A DNA stretch of 64,000 nucleotides from Macrostomum hystrix. Its lineage: Eukaryota; Platyhelminthes; Macrostomidae. Every line of letters starts with the position of its first letter. Position 1 is the stretch's first letter. The notes below the pieces were generated by a model, which did no database searches, was not told where the DNA came from, and saw only the letters and a list, made by a program, of their open reading frames with translations. Of this stretch, positions 52,180 to 64,000 are shown piece after piece. The position numbers and the translations under genes were made by a program. The stretch spans positions 26,875,001 to 26,939,000 of the forward strand of contig CATNEN010000001.1 of NCBI GenBank assembly GCA_950097015.1. Direction: 5' to 3'.

Positions 52180-54508
52180 GGGTAATGTATCATCAACCAA
52201 ACAAGAATGTGTATTTTTTTAACTTCAAACCTAAGCTACAGATTTTCTATTTAAGATATGATGATAAATCAAAAGCCAAGTTATAGAAAACAGTTACATC
52301 TTTCTAAAAAGTATCTGCTTTTGCTATTTTGACAAATAGAAAAAATGTTATTCCTGCTTTTTATCTAAAACTGAACAATGATTTTCATGTATCTTCAAAC
52401 CAAACAGCGAATTTGATGTTTGGTTTTACTATTTGAGTGAGTGGTTTAATCTTATTTTTAAGGAGTGAACTATCATGAATTATGTCATTTGAAAGCATTT
52501 TTCATGCTCTGGGTAATTCCATGAGAAGGTCATCAATAAGACATAAATTTTTTTGCTATATTTAAATTTTTTTTATATTTCTAACAGGTAAATAATTATA
52601 TATTGTTTTATGTTTAAGTAGTTTTAAACATATTTATCTACCTTTAGGTTTATATTTTTTGTTTTGATCATAGTACCCCTACAATCATTTCAATGTTCCA
52701 CGGGACATTATAAAAAGTGAATATAGTTTTCATTAAGGAACTAATTAGTCTTAAATTTAACTCAGAGAATATAAATATAAAAATAAATAATCTTTATTAT
52801 ATCTAAAAACTGAAATAAAAAAGTTTTATGACCTAATATATTTCTTTTTATCATAACTTTTGTTTTGAAAAGTTAATGCTTTGCTTTTTAAAAGATTAAA
52901 AAAGACAATCATTTTTTTTTATGAAAAGTTGTTATTACCAAGTTCAAAAGGCTTGTCAAGTGATTTTTTTGCTAAAATATTTTATTAGCCTATGTCCAAG
53001 TTAAATTTTCTTTTTTGTTAGCATGTGATAAGTTTAATATGCTTAAAAAAACCCTGCAAAGTTACCCAACGACCATCATTTCCTGGCATTCTTAAAACCT
53101 GTATATTTTCGGAAAACATTAATACTGTTCTCAAGTTGTGTATTTTTAATCAATTTTTCTTGTAAAAGGTTCTTGTGTCAATTTTAAATACAATATATGT
53201 TCTTTGAATTCAAGCCTTTAAGAGAAACTGTTATCTTTATTTCATCTTATTTTAAATGCATGCCTTAAATTAATTTTCGACATGTAAGTTCTATTAAAGT
53301 TGGTCCAAATTACTAGCCATGCACCTTGCACTTTTAAATTTACTTTATTTATTTACTTTTAAATTTTGCAGCCCCCTGTTCCTGCCGACTCGCGTGGCCA
53401 TTTTAAATTTTTTAATTGTTAAACTGCTTTAAGGACGTTTTTACTATCCATTGGTGCTTAGTCTGCTAATGGCCAATCAAACTATCTTTTTGTTAAGTCA
53501 TACTATCCCTTTGTTAATTGTTTCATGCACAATTCCTTCTATCAACTGATTAGCCACCTTTATGATTATCGAGTCAGGCAATCTTGAAGTTTAATGTTTT
53601 GTTGAAGGTACGAGTACATGATGGTTTGATCTGAAATGGGAGATTTGTGTAATAAATTTTATGGTTAGAAAAGCATTTAAATATTTGTATTAGAGCTAAT
53701 ATTAGTTATAAACAATCTTAAAACCACGATATTATCCAAAATAGAGAGATTCCTTAATGCTGTTTTAAAAAATGATGGTCGTTTTTTGAAACAAACAACC
53801 GTCAGTCCAACGACCGTCATCTAAGAAAATGCATGCAACACACTTAAAACTGGCTACTAACATGTGAAATTTGTTTATAACTGTTTATCTAGCTATTGTT
53901 TACTACAAAAAATGATTGTTTGAGACAAAAAATTTGCCTGATTCGCAGGAATCTTGAACTTCCATTGAAAATTTGAATCTGTCAACTTTCACTAAAAACG
54001 ACCATCATTGAAAGTTTCTGACTGCTAGATTAACACAGTAAATAAAATTACTTTAAAATGTATATTATCTTAATCTAGAGGTCACACCCATCAATATAGA
54101 ACATAAAAAGTCTCGAGTTAGTTTGTCTTTGGTACAAATAATTATTATTATGTACACCAACACAACGACCGTCATCTCATGGAATTAGCCCTCTATAAAT
54201 AACTACATTTATGGTCATTTAATTGGCAAGCAACCACATACAATCTTTGTCTAAAGTACATACTGAAAAAATGTTGTTAAAAAGTATGCTTTTGCAATAA
54301 AAATTTCTACTGAAACATCAATATCCTTTTTTTCCTCTTAATGCTTTATTGCACATTATGCCTCAGCTTGTAGATAATTTCTTCAACTTTCAAATTAGTT
54401 GTTCTGTGAAACACAATAGCTTGTTTCTGTCTTGCACGAGACCAAGGAAGGAGTCAAAATTCTTGTTCGGTTTTGAAGATACACTGTTCGGTTGATGATA
54501 CATTACCC
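52180..54508. mobile_element. TA-flanked inverted-repeat transposon carrying a nested insertion
   Basis: Ends are GGGTAATGTATCATCAACC and its inverse, flanked by TA (52178-52179 and 54509-54510). The outer parts match the 638-bp element at 59421-60058 along its whole length. The interior 52511-54190 is an insertion absent there. No transposase frame is visible, so this is a non-autonomous (MITE-type) element. Confidence 0.85.
52511..54190. mobile_element. Nested 1680-bp inverted-repeat transposon
   Basis: Ends GGGTAATTCCATGAG and, inverted, GGCTAATTCCATGAG. The direct repeat ctct lies on both sides (52507-52510, 54191-54194). The uninterrupted element has a single ctct at 59743-59746. Inside, the motif aacgacc(a/g)tcat occurs five times on both strands (about 53067, 53772, 53808, 53998, 54163), four of them within the right 430 bp. 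No transposase frame is seen. Confidence 0.8.
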
Positions 54509-54574
54509 TATTATTAGCCATCAAAATTTCAAGGGTACTCATTTGCAGCTGAGTAAAAAATGTGCACATCAGGG

Positions 54575-54650
54575 CAAAGCAGCTTGCTTTGCCCTGGACC
54601 ATCTGATCCAGAGTCCAACACCTTACTGACTAAGCTATCTGCCCTTCGTG
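54575..54650 (-). ncRNA. tRNA-Gln-like (SINE-type) relic
   Basis: Minus strand shows gggcagatagcttagtcagt (an A-box-like D-arm) and ttggactctggatcaga, an anticodon-arm-like stretch with CTG in the loop. The B-box is not convincing and a strong hairpin gggcaaagc/gctttgccc follows. Better explained as a tRNA-derived SINE head or tRNA relic than as a working tRNA. Confidence 0.3.
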
Positions 54651-54659
54651 ACTATGGGC

Positions 54660-57600
54660 ATAGGACTAGCCTAGATGATATGTCTTAGGCCTAATTTTCT
54701 ATTGAGATAAAACATAAGAGAGCTTAGACAGGGGGGGATAAGATATGGGAGAAATGGGGTAATGGGGAGATGAATTGCTAAAACAGTAAATGGAGAGTAA
54801 ATACAGAAAGAATGAATAAGAATAAGAATAAATTAGGCCCTAGTCAATAATTATACCCCATAGTTGAGAATGTGGTAGTTAAAAATTCTAGTATATAATA
54901 GCTTTTTTATAATGCAAATTGGTGCACACCCAGGCATACCAATGTATACTTTGTCATTTTTAAAAATATACCCAACATTGATCAGTTAATATAAAATGGA
55001 TATCTATCTAAAATGTGTAAATATAAGTGCCACAAAAATAATAGTCTATGTTAAATTAGAAGAAATATATTAACAATTTGATTGATTAAAATTTTACATT
55101 TAGATTAGTACAACAGTGAGTGGATGCATGATTAGCATTAATTGAATTCAATTGTCTCTAGTTTTTGATCTAGGGCCTACTGTTTGAGATAATAGTTGAT
55201 CTTGTTGCTGAGCCTTTCTTGCAACCATGTTCATAACAACTGAACAACAGTTTGAGTCAGGACCATGCACTTTATTCATAGTTACATAGATATTTATAGC
55301 AACTACTACAATAGGCAATATAGCAAATATATATATTGCAGTTTACATTTTGACTTAAAGCAGGCTTACAGCAGTTAGGCCTACTGAAAGAGCTAGGCTG
55401 TAAGGCTGCTAGACTAGTTGCCAAATAGATAGTTAATATGCTTACCTACTTTCATAATTTATAGCCTACCCTTTGCCATAAGCCTACTATAGACTAGTGA
55501 GGGTTGACCAAGCCCAAGCTAGGCCCTACCACGATAGCAAGACAAATTGTTAAATGCACTAGCACTTTTTAAACTAACAGAAAAATGTTCCTGGAGACTT
55601 CATCATCCTACCATTTTGTCATCCATGAAAGAGATTGGACACCAGGAACCACATAAAATATCACAGGGCCTACCTACCTACAATACAACGAAACAGCAAA
55701 AATACTAAAACTTAATAGGCCTAGCAGCTGACATTGAATGTGAAAAAAGATATGCATGTTTATAAACCTAGTCTGCAATATATGGCCTTAATCAAATACA
55801 TTATTACTACACCATTCTCATCTCATTCTCATTATAGTAGGTCTAAAATCATTTTTATTGTACTAGCTAGGGTACTTGTATTGGGTGCACATAACAAATG
55901 TGCACAAACAACAGATAGGGCCTAGGCCTACCAATAAATAATCATGATATGATACTAATACTGCGAGGTAAATTAACCACAATTTTCTGGTTAGGCCTAG
56001 GCTACCAGGAACTGAAAAGAAGTATTCTGTCGAAAGAAATAAATTCAATACCTGTGCACAAGCTACGTATTATTATCAACAATCAGTATTTATTGCGTTA
56101 TGGTCTCATGACTTTTAGAGCCGACACTTTTTCAATAGTGCGTGCAGTGTGCACACGAGGGTTTTATTAAACTATTTGAATTTGCGCCATTCTTAGTTTG
56201 GCCTAAATTTACAAAAAAGCTTACTTTAAGCAACATATTATGTTATAATCCAAAAAATTGCCAACCAGCTCATGAAGTCGCTTTGCAAAAAAATTAAACA
56301 ATTCTGTATTAATAGTATATCATTTGTGTGCTTCACATCAGGACAAAGATGTTCTAGATCCTGAAAACATGCTCATTCGAGTACCTCATTTCCTTTTAGT
56401 GTATTTCCTTTCGTTACCTTACCGAAACTGTGAAGATAATTGCTGAGTGATTTATAGTGCGCACCGTTTTTTGCTGGTTCTCAACAAATAAAAATTTTAT
56501 AGTTTGCTTTGTCAGCCTAGAATACATGACAGTTACTTGAAGTAGCATGGCGCATAAAATAAAAAGCTTGATGAGGGCTTACCGAAAAGCATTTACCGAT
56601 CATTATATAGCAACCTAGGCCTGCAAAATTTGCAGCAGTATTTTATCGTTTTATATCCAGGGATTGTTATCGGGGTCGTCAAAGTCAACTATGGCCTGTC
56701 GACTGTCGTGCAAAAGCAAATGCGTGGTTGAAGAGGAATGAGTACGTGTGGGGTTAGTATCTGGCACAACTCGATGGTCGGCCATATCCTAAAGGCAGGG
56801 GCAAAAGATCCAGCACCGGACCCAAATGTTTTAAACGGCTATAGGTCCAGCAGTTTCTTCTTAAAAAACTTTCGAGTTTAGTCGATATAGCATGTAGGTT
56901 AGCTGATCTGTCGGTATAGCATGGAACATAGCATGGAACATAGCATGGAACATAGCATGGAACTCTTAATTCTAGTATAGGGTCCTGCTAGGAACGAGTT
57001 CTACACAATTTATTTTTGTTGAAAATTAGCCGAGATAAGTTTAACTTCTTTAAGTCAAGATTACTTTTTTTTAATCTGAGTTAAACCGATGCGTAATTTC
57101 CCACAGTGTAAGTGTTCTAAAGTTGCAAAAACATTTTTTCTTTAGTCATGTCATGTTCCGACATCATGTAATGCATAATTTAGACACTTTCAAAAGACTT
57201 GTGTACCGTTATACCGAAACTGCTTGCAGGTTCTCCTTAAAGAACCTGAAGCTCTCATTTAAATGCGTGTATACTATAGGTGCAGTAAATACATTCTCCC
57301 GGAACTCTAGCCGTTTAACATTTGGTCCCGTGCCGGATATCTAAATGCCTATCCTAAAAGTGTCATTAAATAAACGAATATGCCATTTTTGTCACAACTT
57401 ACATGTTAGAAAAGATATGCAGAAATCTGTTCACTCAAAGCGATAAAATTACAGTATTCAGTGGGGTTTTCAGTGTTGTAACTTTTTCGCTATAATTAGT
57501 GTTTTAAATCTAATCTGAAAATTCACTGTCGTGTTTTTACGTAACTTGGGACGAAGTCAGCCATGACAGTCAATGTGCCGCATATTTAAAATAGAAAATA

Positions 57601-57800
57601 GAACTTTTATATCGCCGTTGCAATACTCAGTTTACAAACTAGTCCATAACCCATCCCAGATTGTCTTTACGTGACTTTACAGCTATTTGGTTTTAAAGGC
57701 TAGTGAAATTTCAGCGTAGTGAGTGACATTGCAAATATTAGACTGTCAATTAGTAGTTTTGAATTTAATCTTAAAGCTTTTACTTTTAATTTTATTACGA
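54660..57800. other. AT-rich intergenic DNA and KHDRBS-like promoter side
   Basis: No gene is supported. A small tandem repeat of 'catagcatggaa' (four units) lies at 56918-56962. The last few hundred bases before 57802 should hold the promoter and 5' leader of the STAR gene. Confidence 0.5.
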
Positions 57801-57801
57801 T

Positions 57802-60800
57802 ATGGCTGACCAAGGTGGTGATGATGGTCAAGGTGAAATGAATATTGGTCATGGTGGTATGATGGGCGGATTTCGCTCTCATAGAGATCTGCAAAGACAA
57901 CAGGAAATCGATTTCTATGAAGAGGAGTTGTCACGACTAGATGACAGCTTTCCTTGTGCGCGAAATGCACTTGAACTTGGTAAGACTTGTTTTGTTACTA
58001 AAGCAATAAGCACTAGCAATTATTGAAAGTTTTAAGGCATAAAGCCTTCTATATATATTAGGTTGTTCAGCAATTAATGCTTCTCTTTAATTGGCTTCTT
58101 GATAGGTAGGGTCTCCACCCATGTGAGATTTTTTAATATCATAGGCCTATTCATATTTTAAATGGATGTTCAAAATTTTAAAGAAACATAGAAAAAATAA
58201 TATACCTTTATTGTTTATACTTGGCACAGTAAAGTTCTCTCTCTTTAGGGCTCTTACAGACTTTGCTAGGGTTTACTGTGGCCTAGAAGGGCATAGCCAT
58301 AAAAAACCAAGGTGTAAATTTACTTTTGTTGGCGAATTTTTTTTCCTCTTTTAAATTGGTGCCAATGACGCGGAATGGCAAATGGGAGTTGTCTATGGCC
58401 CATAGTTGCCACATAGAGTTGTTTGGGGCACAGAAATTCGGCTGAGTTTTATTGAGCCCTCACTATAGTTTGGATTTTAGAGACTTCAAGACTCTTCTGA
58501 TTTGCAAATGACTAGACAGCCCCCAAGACCATTGTGGATTGTGCCAATGAATAAAGTTCTGAAGACGGAACTAAATATGAATTCAAGGGATCTGATGGAA
58601 GTGACGGCAAGTACTGATGAGACTAATGTGGCATGGCACTAGCGATGCCCTCTTTGAATCATACATCCAAGAGTATCTATGGCAACGTCTTCACCCGGGG
58701 CCTGCCAAGGCTTTTGGCAGCATTCTGTACTGGATTTGTCATTATTACCCAGTTTAGGAATCTGAGACAGTCAGGACTGCATTGAACTGAACTGAGCAAT
58801 GCTCAGTGCAGTTTAAAATTTTTTCCCACCAGTTGTGTTACCAGTCTGACATTATCCACTTCATCGTTTAACATTTTAAAAGAAAATAATTTTGCAAACG
58901 AAAGTAAATTTACGCCAAAACCAACTCAATACTAGTTATCAGTATATCACTTTTCTGAACTTTAATAAATTATGGCTCATTTGATTTTTATTGCTTGTTA
59001 CATCAAAACCCTATTGGAAAAAGTTGACAACCTGTATAGACAGTGTCCTGTGCACTTTTTGGATTTTTCTAAAAGCACATAGGCTTGAAAGTCTTTGAAA
59101 AGTCTTGAGCAGCCAGCAGAAAGAGGCATGGCTAAAGGGCACCTTTCTCAATCCTTCTAAGTTTTAAAGTGTGTGTCTTTGGTTTTCAAAATTAATTCTA
59201 ACAGGGTATAGAAATTGCAACTACTTTATATATGCAGAATATATATTGTTTAAAGTAGAAAATCTCATATATTATAATATAATTTTACATATATATAATA
59301 TTTGACAAGTTAAATATTTAAACAAAAATATTAGCACTAACAGAAAAAGTATCCCTATTACAACTAGCCTTTCAAAATAAAAAATTGAATAAAGTATGAG
59401 TGCTATTTTTTATAATGCTAGGGTAATGTATCATCAACCAAACAAGAATGTGTATTTTTAACTTCAAACCTAAGCTACAGATTTTCTATTTAAGATATGA
59501 TGATAAATCAAAAGCCAAGTTATAGAAAACAGTTACATCTTTCTAAAAAGTATCTGCTTTTGCTATTTTGTCAAATAGAAAAAAGTGATTCCTGCTTTTT
59601 ATCTAAAACCAAACAATGATTTTCATGTATCTTCAAACCAAACAGAGAATTTGATGTTTGGTTTTACAATTTGATTGAGTGGTTTAATTTTATTTTAAAA
59701 GTGAACTATCATGAATTATGTCATTTGAAAGCATTTTTCATGCTCTATAAATAACTATATTTATGGTCATTTAATTGGCAAGCAACCATATACAATCTTT
59801 GCCTAAATTACTTACTGAAAAAATGTTGTTAAAAAGTATGCTTTTGCATAAAAATTTCTACTGAAACATCAATATCTTTCTTTTCTCTTAATGCTTCATT
59901 GCACATCATGCCTCAGCTTGTAGATAATTTCTTCAACTTTCAAATTAGTTGTTCTGTGAAACACAATAGCTTGTTTCTGTCTTGCATGAGACCAAGGAAG
60001 GAGTCAAAATTCTTGTTCGGTTTTGAAGATACACTTTTCGGTTGATGATACATTACCCTATTGAAGCGCATAAGTCAATTTTACTTCTAATAGTATTAGG
60101 TCACTTTCATCAGTATTCAGCTTCTTTGCAGCATCTAAAAGTAAAATAATAACATTAGAAAGAAAAAATAAATTTATTTTCTACAAGGGGTGTTTCAAAA
60201 GTAACAAGAATTTATTCATAACTGTTTAATGGTAAAACTTTTTAACTTAAAGTTTTTACCCTGCAATTTTGCAAATATGGGCAGCACATGGCTTCAGTTG
60301 CAACTCTCAGTCTACATGCATCAGTGAATTCTTACATTAAAGTCCAGATCTTGAGATTAAAAATTACAATTTTTGTCTGTGGTCTATATACCTGAGAATT
60401 TTCTTAGAACTTGAAAACTGCTAATGATGTTGCTGATGCACTCAGCTGCTTCTGATACTGTCTCCAGTTTCTGCTGTTTATGGGTAAAGTTGCCTCAGAA
60501 GTTTTCGCTTTTTAAGCTGCATAGGGCTGCTGAAAATTGCTAATGCTTGACTGAGAGAACAATAATGAAGTGAGGATAACAGAGGCTGAGATGCCAGTGC
60601 CTAAGGTGTGGTGTGATTGTATGGCAGTGCACTTCTGAGACCAGAAGGCTAGGTGGCATGGTACAATGGGTTCTGGACACTAGGTAAACAGGACAGCAAT
60701 TTCTGACCTTAGCAAACTCACTATGCTAAGGAGTTGAGTGGCGGAAAGGAGAGTGAACAAACAGAAGCTTAATTATGACCCTGCTAATTTATGTCAGGCC

Positions 60801-62760
60801 TGTGCATTAGTTAGCATTGGCTTGTGCAAACTGTAAATTATCAATCGCAGAGTACATAGAGCTTCTGGTCGAATTGCACAAATTGAGATGATTTCATACT
60901 TTAATATTTGCTTTAAGTAGCCAATTAAACATTTTAACAATTTGCCGAAATGATTATTAATTTGACAAGATTCCAACATGAGTTAAAACGGCCCTAGTTA
61001 GATCCACATTCAATGACAATGTCAGTCTTTCATTCAATATCAACCTCTCCACACTTAACCTCTCCACTCCAACCTCTCTACTTTACTAACAGAGATCCAC
61101 AGAGTGCGAGGTAATGTGATGGACATGATTGACGTCATCAATAATCGCAAGTGCAAGGTACGCTGCCGCATAGCCATACCGCAAGACAGCTTTCCTGGCA
61201 TTAACTTTGTTGGCAAACTGCTAGGCCAGGGCGGCACTACACTGAAGAAGCTGCAGGAGGACTGCAATGTGAAGATGGCTATCCTGGGCCGTGGCTCCAT
61301 GCGCGATCCACAGAAGGAGCAGGAAGCTTTCGAAAGTGGTGATCCAAAATTTCAGCACCTAAAGCAGGCGCTGCACCTTCAAATTGACTGCATGGACGCC
61401 CCAGAGGAGGCTTATTACCGTATCAGCCGGGCCATCTACGAGGCCAAAAACATCATGACTCCGGATGCCAGCGAGTTGGCAGCTGCTGCCAGCGCCACTG
61501 GCTACGGCGCTCCGGGGCCTTACGGACCACCTAGCGGCGGTGACGGTGGCTATCCTTCAGGCGGTGGCGGTTTTCGAGGCCGCGGCGGTCGTGGCGGTGG
61601 TCGCGGGCGTGGTGGCGCTTCGCATTCATCTTCTGCTGCATACGATGGTGGCGCTGGCTATGATGGCGAAACTGGCAGTGGAGGCGGCGGTGGCTACCGT
61701 GGCAGCTCGCGTGGTGCTGGACCTCGCGGTGGTCGTGGTGGCGGCGGCGGCGACTTCAGCAGCGGATCTTCCGGTCGCGGTGGTCCGCGTGGCGGTAGCG
61801 GCGCTCCTCGAGGTGGCAGCCGCGGCGGCGGCTACAGCACTGACAATGGGCACAGCGGATTCGGCCAGGATTACAGTGAGTGACAGATTTGTGCGAGCTT
61901 TATATTAGTGGTAGTGCGACAATATTTTACAATAAATACTAGACAAAGACAGAAATCTTATTATTACGCAGACAAAGTTGGAAAAATTACTAATTTGGTG
62001 TTTAAAAAAATAAAAAAAATCATGGGCCAATTTAATTTTATAATATAATTCAAAGTTATCAATTTTGTCGTAAGTTTTACGAAGCAATCGACTATAAAAC
62101 TTGACTGTCTGGTAACCATAAAAGCTAAAAAACTTGGACGATCTAAAATTTGATGAAACTTTGTTGCTAAAAATGTATAAGAAAATTTTGTGAATTTAAT
62201 ACTGGTATTACTTAAAATTTTACACTCTTTATACTCCTGTGGGGTGAATGGCAGACCGGTAGCATGTACCATTTTCGCATCAAGTAAATTAGGCTCGAAT
62301 CTGCGGGGAAGCCACATTCATTTGCGGCGCAGCCAAAAAGAAAAATTTGAAAAGCTTGTACAATTAACCACTTTTTCAAAGCCTGGTGAGTTCGAGAAAG
62401 TCAGGAGAAATTTTCTTACTTCTGTGAGTGTCTTAATGCGTAACATAACAGAGCAGAATTGACTTCTCACTCGCTGCGGGTCGCCAGAGATGGTTTCAGT
62501 GTTTGTGGCCCCCTGAAATGGTTTGAATAACATAACATTAAAAATTGTTCGAATTAACATTTCTTCAATTCCATAACTGCCTATCCCACCGCAATCCCCA
62601 TTTTATCACATAGCAACTTCCCTTGTCACCCCAACTTTTATTTCCTAAAAAAATCCTGCTTCCAGGCCAGTCATTCGGTGGCGGCAAAGCTCAGGGCGCC
62701 CCTAGGGGCCGCGGCGGCCCTTCGGCTCGCAGGCCGCACCCGTACAGTCGCGGGAACTGA
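57802..62760 (+). CDS. Sam68/KHDRBS-type STAR RNA-binding protein, three exons, 351 aa
   Basis: Exons 57802-57979, 61093-61875 and 62666-62760. Introns are GT-AG, phases 1 and 1, total 1056 nt. Exon 1 plus the start of exon 2 give a QUA1-like dimerisation segment (EEELSRLDDSFPCARNALEL). The KH domain follows (FPGINFVGKLLGQGGTTLKK and VKMAILGRGSMRDPQKEQE). Its GxxG-type loop is GQGG where most STAR proteins have GPxG. A QUA2-like stretch follows it. The C-terminal third is an RGG/Gly-rich tail as in Sam68, ending HPYSRGN. The family binds A/U-rich RNA and regulates splicing and mRNA fate, mainly in the nucleus. Arginine methylation of the RGG tail is likely by analogy. The 3.1-kb first intron contains a MITE. 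Confidence 0.92.
57980..59420. other. STAR gene intron 1, left part
   Basis: AT-rich intron DNA without a recognisable gene or array. Confidence 0.5.
59421..60058. mobile_element. 638-bp inverted-repeat element (uninterrupted copy)
   Basis: Ends GGGTAATGTATCATCAACC inverted at the other side, flanked by TA (59419-59420, 60059-60060). It matches both halves of 52180-54508 and carries the empty site of the nested element at 59743-59746. Lies in the STAR gene's first intron. Confidence 0.88.
60061..61092. other. STAR gene intron 1, right part
   Basis: AT-rich. Near 60184 'acaaggggtgtttcaaaagt' looks like a mariner-type terminal repeat, but no partner end was found. Otherwise nothing is seen. 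Confidence 0.4.
61876..62665. other. STAR gene intron 2
   Basis: 790-bp AT-rich intron. A 90-codon open frame at 62190-62462 has no family resemblance and is not called. Confidence 0.7.
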
Positions 62761-64000
62761 AGCTAGATCATATTCACCAGTCATCTAATAATATCTATTA
62801 TTCTAACTAATAATGCTAGTTTCAGCTGAAAGTCGAAAACCACTTATTATTTTATCAGACTGAGTTATCAAACAAAAAGCAAATACTTATAATTATCGCT
62901 TTAGCTGAAGCGAAGCGTGTACTTTTGAATGCCCAATCCCTGTCTCACTTTGATAATGTGTCATTTTTTAAACAATTAATGAAAATATGTGAATTCACTA
63001 AAATGTGTGAATGATCATTATGTGATTGGGCTGGTCATGTTTTAACTACTTCCTATTTCGTAATTTAGGAGCTAGCTTGTTCAATTATTATAGTTTTTAG
63101 CTAGAAGTATTGATCCAAATTGTCGTTTATTATATATAAAATCGTTGCTTACTACTTTATTTCCTATTTCCTAAATTGGTCTTAAACGACAGTAAGTTTA
63201 ATAAACAGACAATAACAAATGAAATTTAGAAAAATTAAAATTAAAACTTGGTTTAAAAAAATTAAAAATATTGACTGACGTAAGTGATATTTAATAATCG
63301 ATAAAATAACTTACTGCTGTCAAAATCGTTAAACTAATTGATACAACTTTTGGGATGAGTATACGTTAATATATTATTGACTTGTGTATAATAATGTTCT
63401 TGATATTAAAGACTTTCAGTGTTTTTCATACCTGCGAATTGTGTGTGATTATCCAGTGTTGTGTCTCGTCTGAGCAGCAGCTAAGACTTATAATGTGAAG
63501 GAAAATATAAACTACACTGTAATTAAAGCGAGTGAGACGATTTAGGCATGCCTAACAACCAAATAAAACCGAACGCATTGCGCTTGAAAACAAACAACCA
63601 TATACTTTAGAAATGTAAACTTTGTTTCTTTAATTTAATTTAAGGGACTTCATTTTTTCCTAATTTATTATTAACAAAATAGAAATCAACTAAAAATATA
63701 AACAACGCATCCAAAAAGCTTATAAAAACATTTTGTCACGACTTTTTAACGGCGACAACGCAGGCCTTTTAATTACCCTCTTCCCATAAGTTCGAAGCGA
63801 GCCGGCACTGAAAAGGGTGCGGGTCGTCATGTTTCCAAGTCATTTGATTATTGATTACCGATAAAAATATGATTCCTTGACTATTCACTTCTAAGAAAAT
63901 CGAGAGTTCTAACTGCTTAATAAATATCATATATGGGAGTCATATGACGATCAAAAATACGATTCTGCAGCAGCCACTGCAAACAACAATAAACGTTTAT
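62761..64000. other. 3' UTR and downstream flank of the STAR gene
   Basis: AT-rich. Candidate AATAAA signals at 63200 and 63562. No further gene is visible. Confidence 0.5.

Noticed and set aside
62190-62462. 90-codon open frame in STAR gene intron 2
   Set aside because: Lies inside an intron with good splice sites and has no family resemblance.

Overview
The window is nuclear DNA of an invertebrate animal. Spliced genes with GT-AG introns, AT-rich intergenic DNA, GC-rich exons, very abundant private minisatellites and nested retrotransposons point to a repeat-rich metazoan. A free-living flatworm of the Macrostomum type is my best guess, but this is inference. No bacterial, viral or organellar gene was seen.

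Layout: 1-4.5 kb is AT-rich DNA with a GC-rich island and two large minisatellites. 4.5-6.3 kb is a five-exon ankyrin-repeat gene (minus). 9.3-14.8 kb and 18.1-26.4 kb are two copies of one segmental duplication. Each carries, on the minus strand, a secreted EGFR-ectodomain-like gene, two tandem WSC-PAN genes and a 21-bp minisatellite. In the left copy all three genes read through. In the right copy each carries a different disabling lesion, and the receptor-like gene differs from its twin in short hypervariable patches. Between the copies lie a gutted mariner and the 3' end of a non-LTR element. The right copy holds a 5'-truncated non-LTR insertion (empty site preserved in the left copy) and ends in a DIRS-like remnant split by a 4.6-kb Ty3/gypsy element with identical LTRs. 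31.7-35.0 kb holds zinc-finger (FOG-like) gene fragments in direct and inverted copies and another gutted non-LTR element.

36.2-51.0 kb holds two long chromatin genes, both minus. One is an NSD-family gene (PWWP, PHDs, PWWP, AWS) whose SET domain has lost its signature motifs. The other is a complete 13-exon CHD4/Mi-2 ATPase of 1967 residues. Exon phases agree across both models. Most of their longer introns carry a tandem repeat of their own, sometimes built from the splice site itself.

51.4-57.5 kb is AT-rich and contains a small TA-flanked transposon with another transposon nested inside it. A shorter uninterrupted copy sits at 59.4 kb, in intron 1 of a three-exon Sam68/KHDRBS-type STAR RNA-binding gene (57.8-62.8 kb, plus). 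The rest is its 3' flank.

Functionally, CHD4 and NSD-like are nuclear chromatin factors and the STAR protein is an RNA-processing regulator. The duplicated cluster encodes secreted or extracellular recognition-type proteins and is the fastest-changing part of the window.
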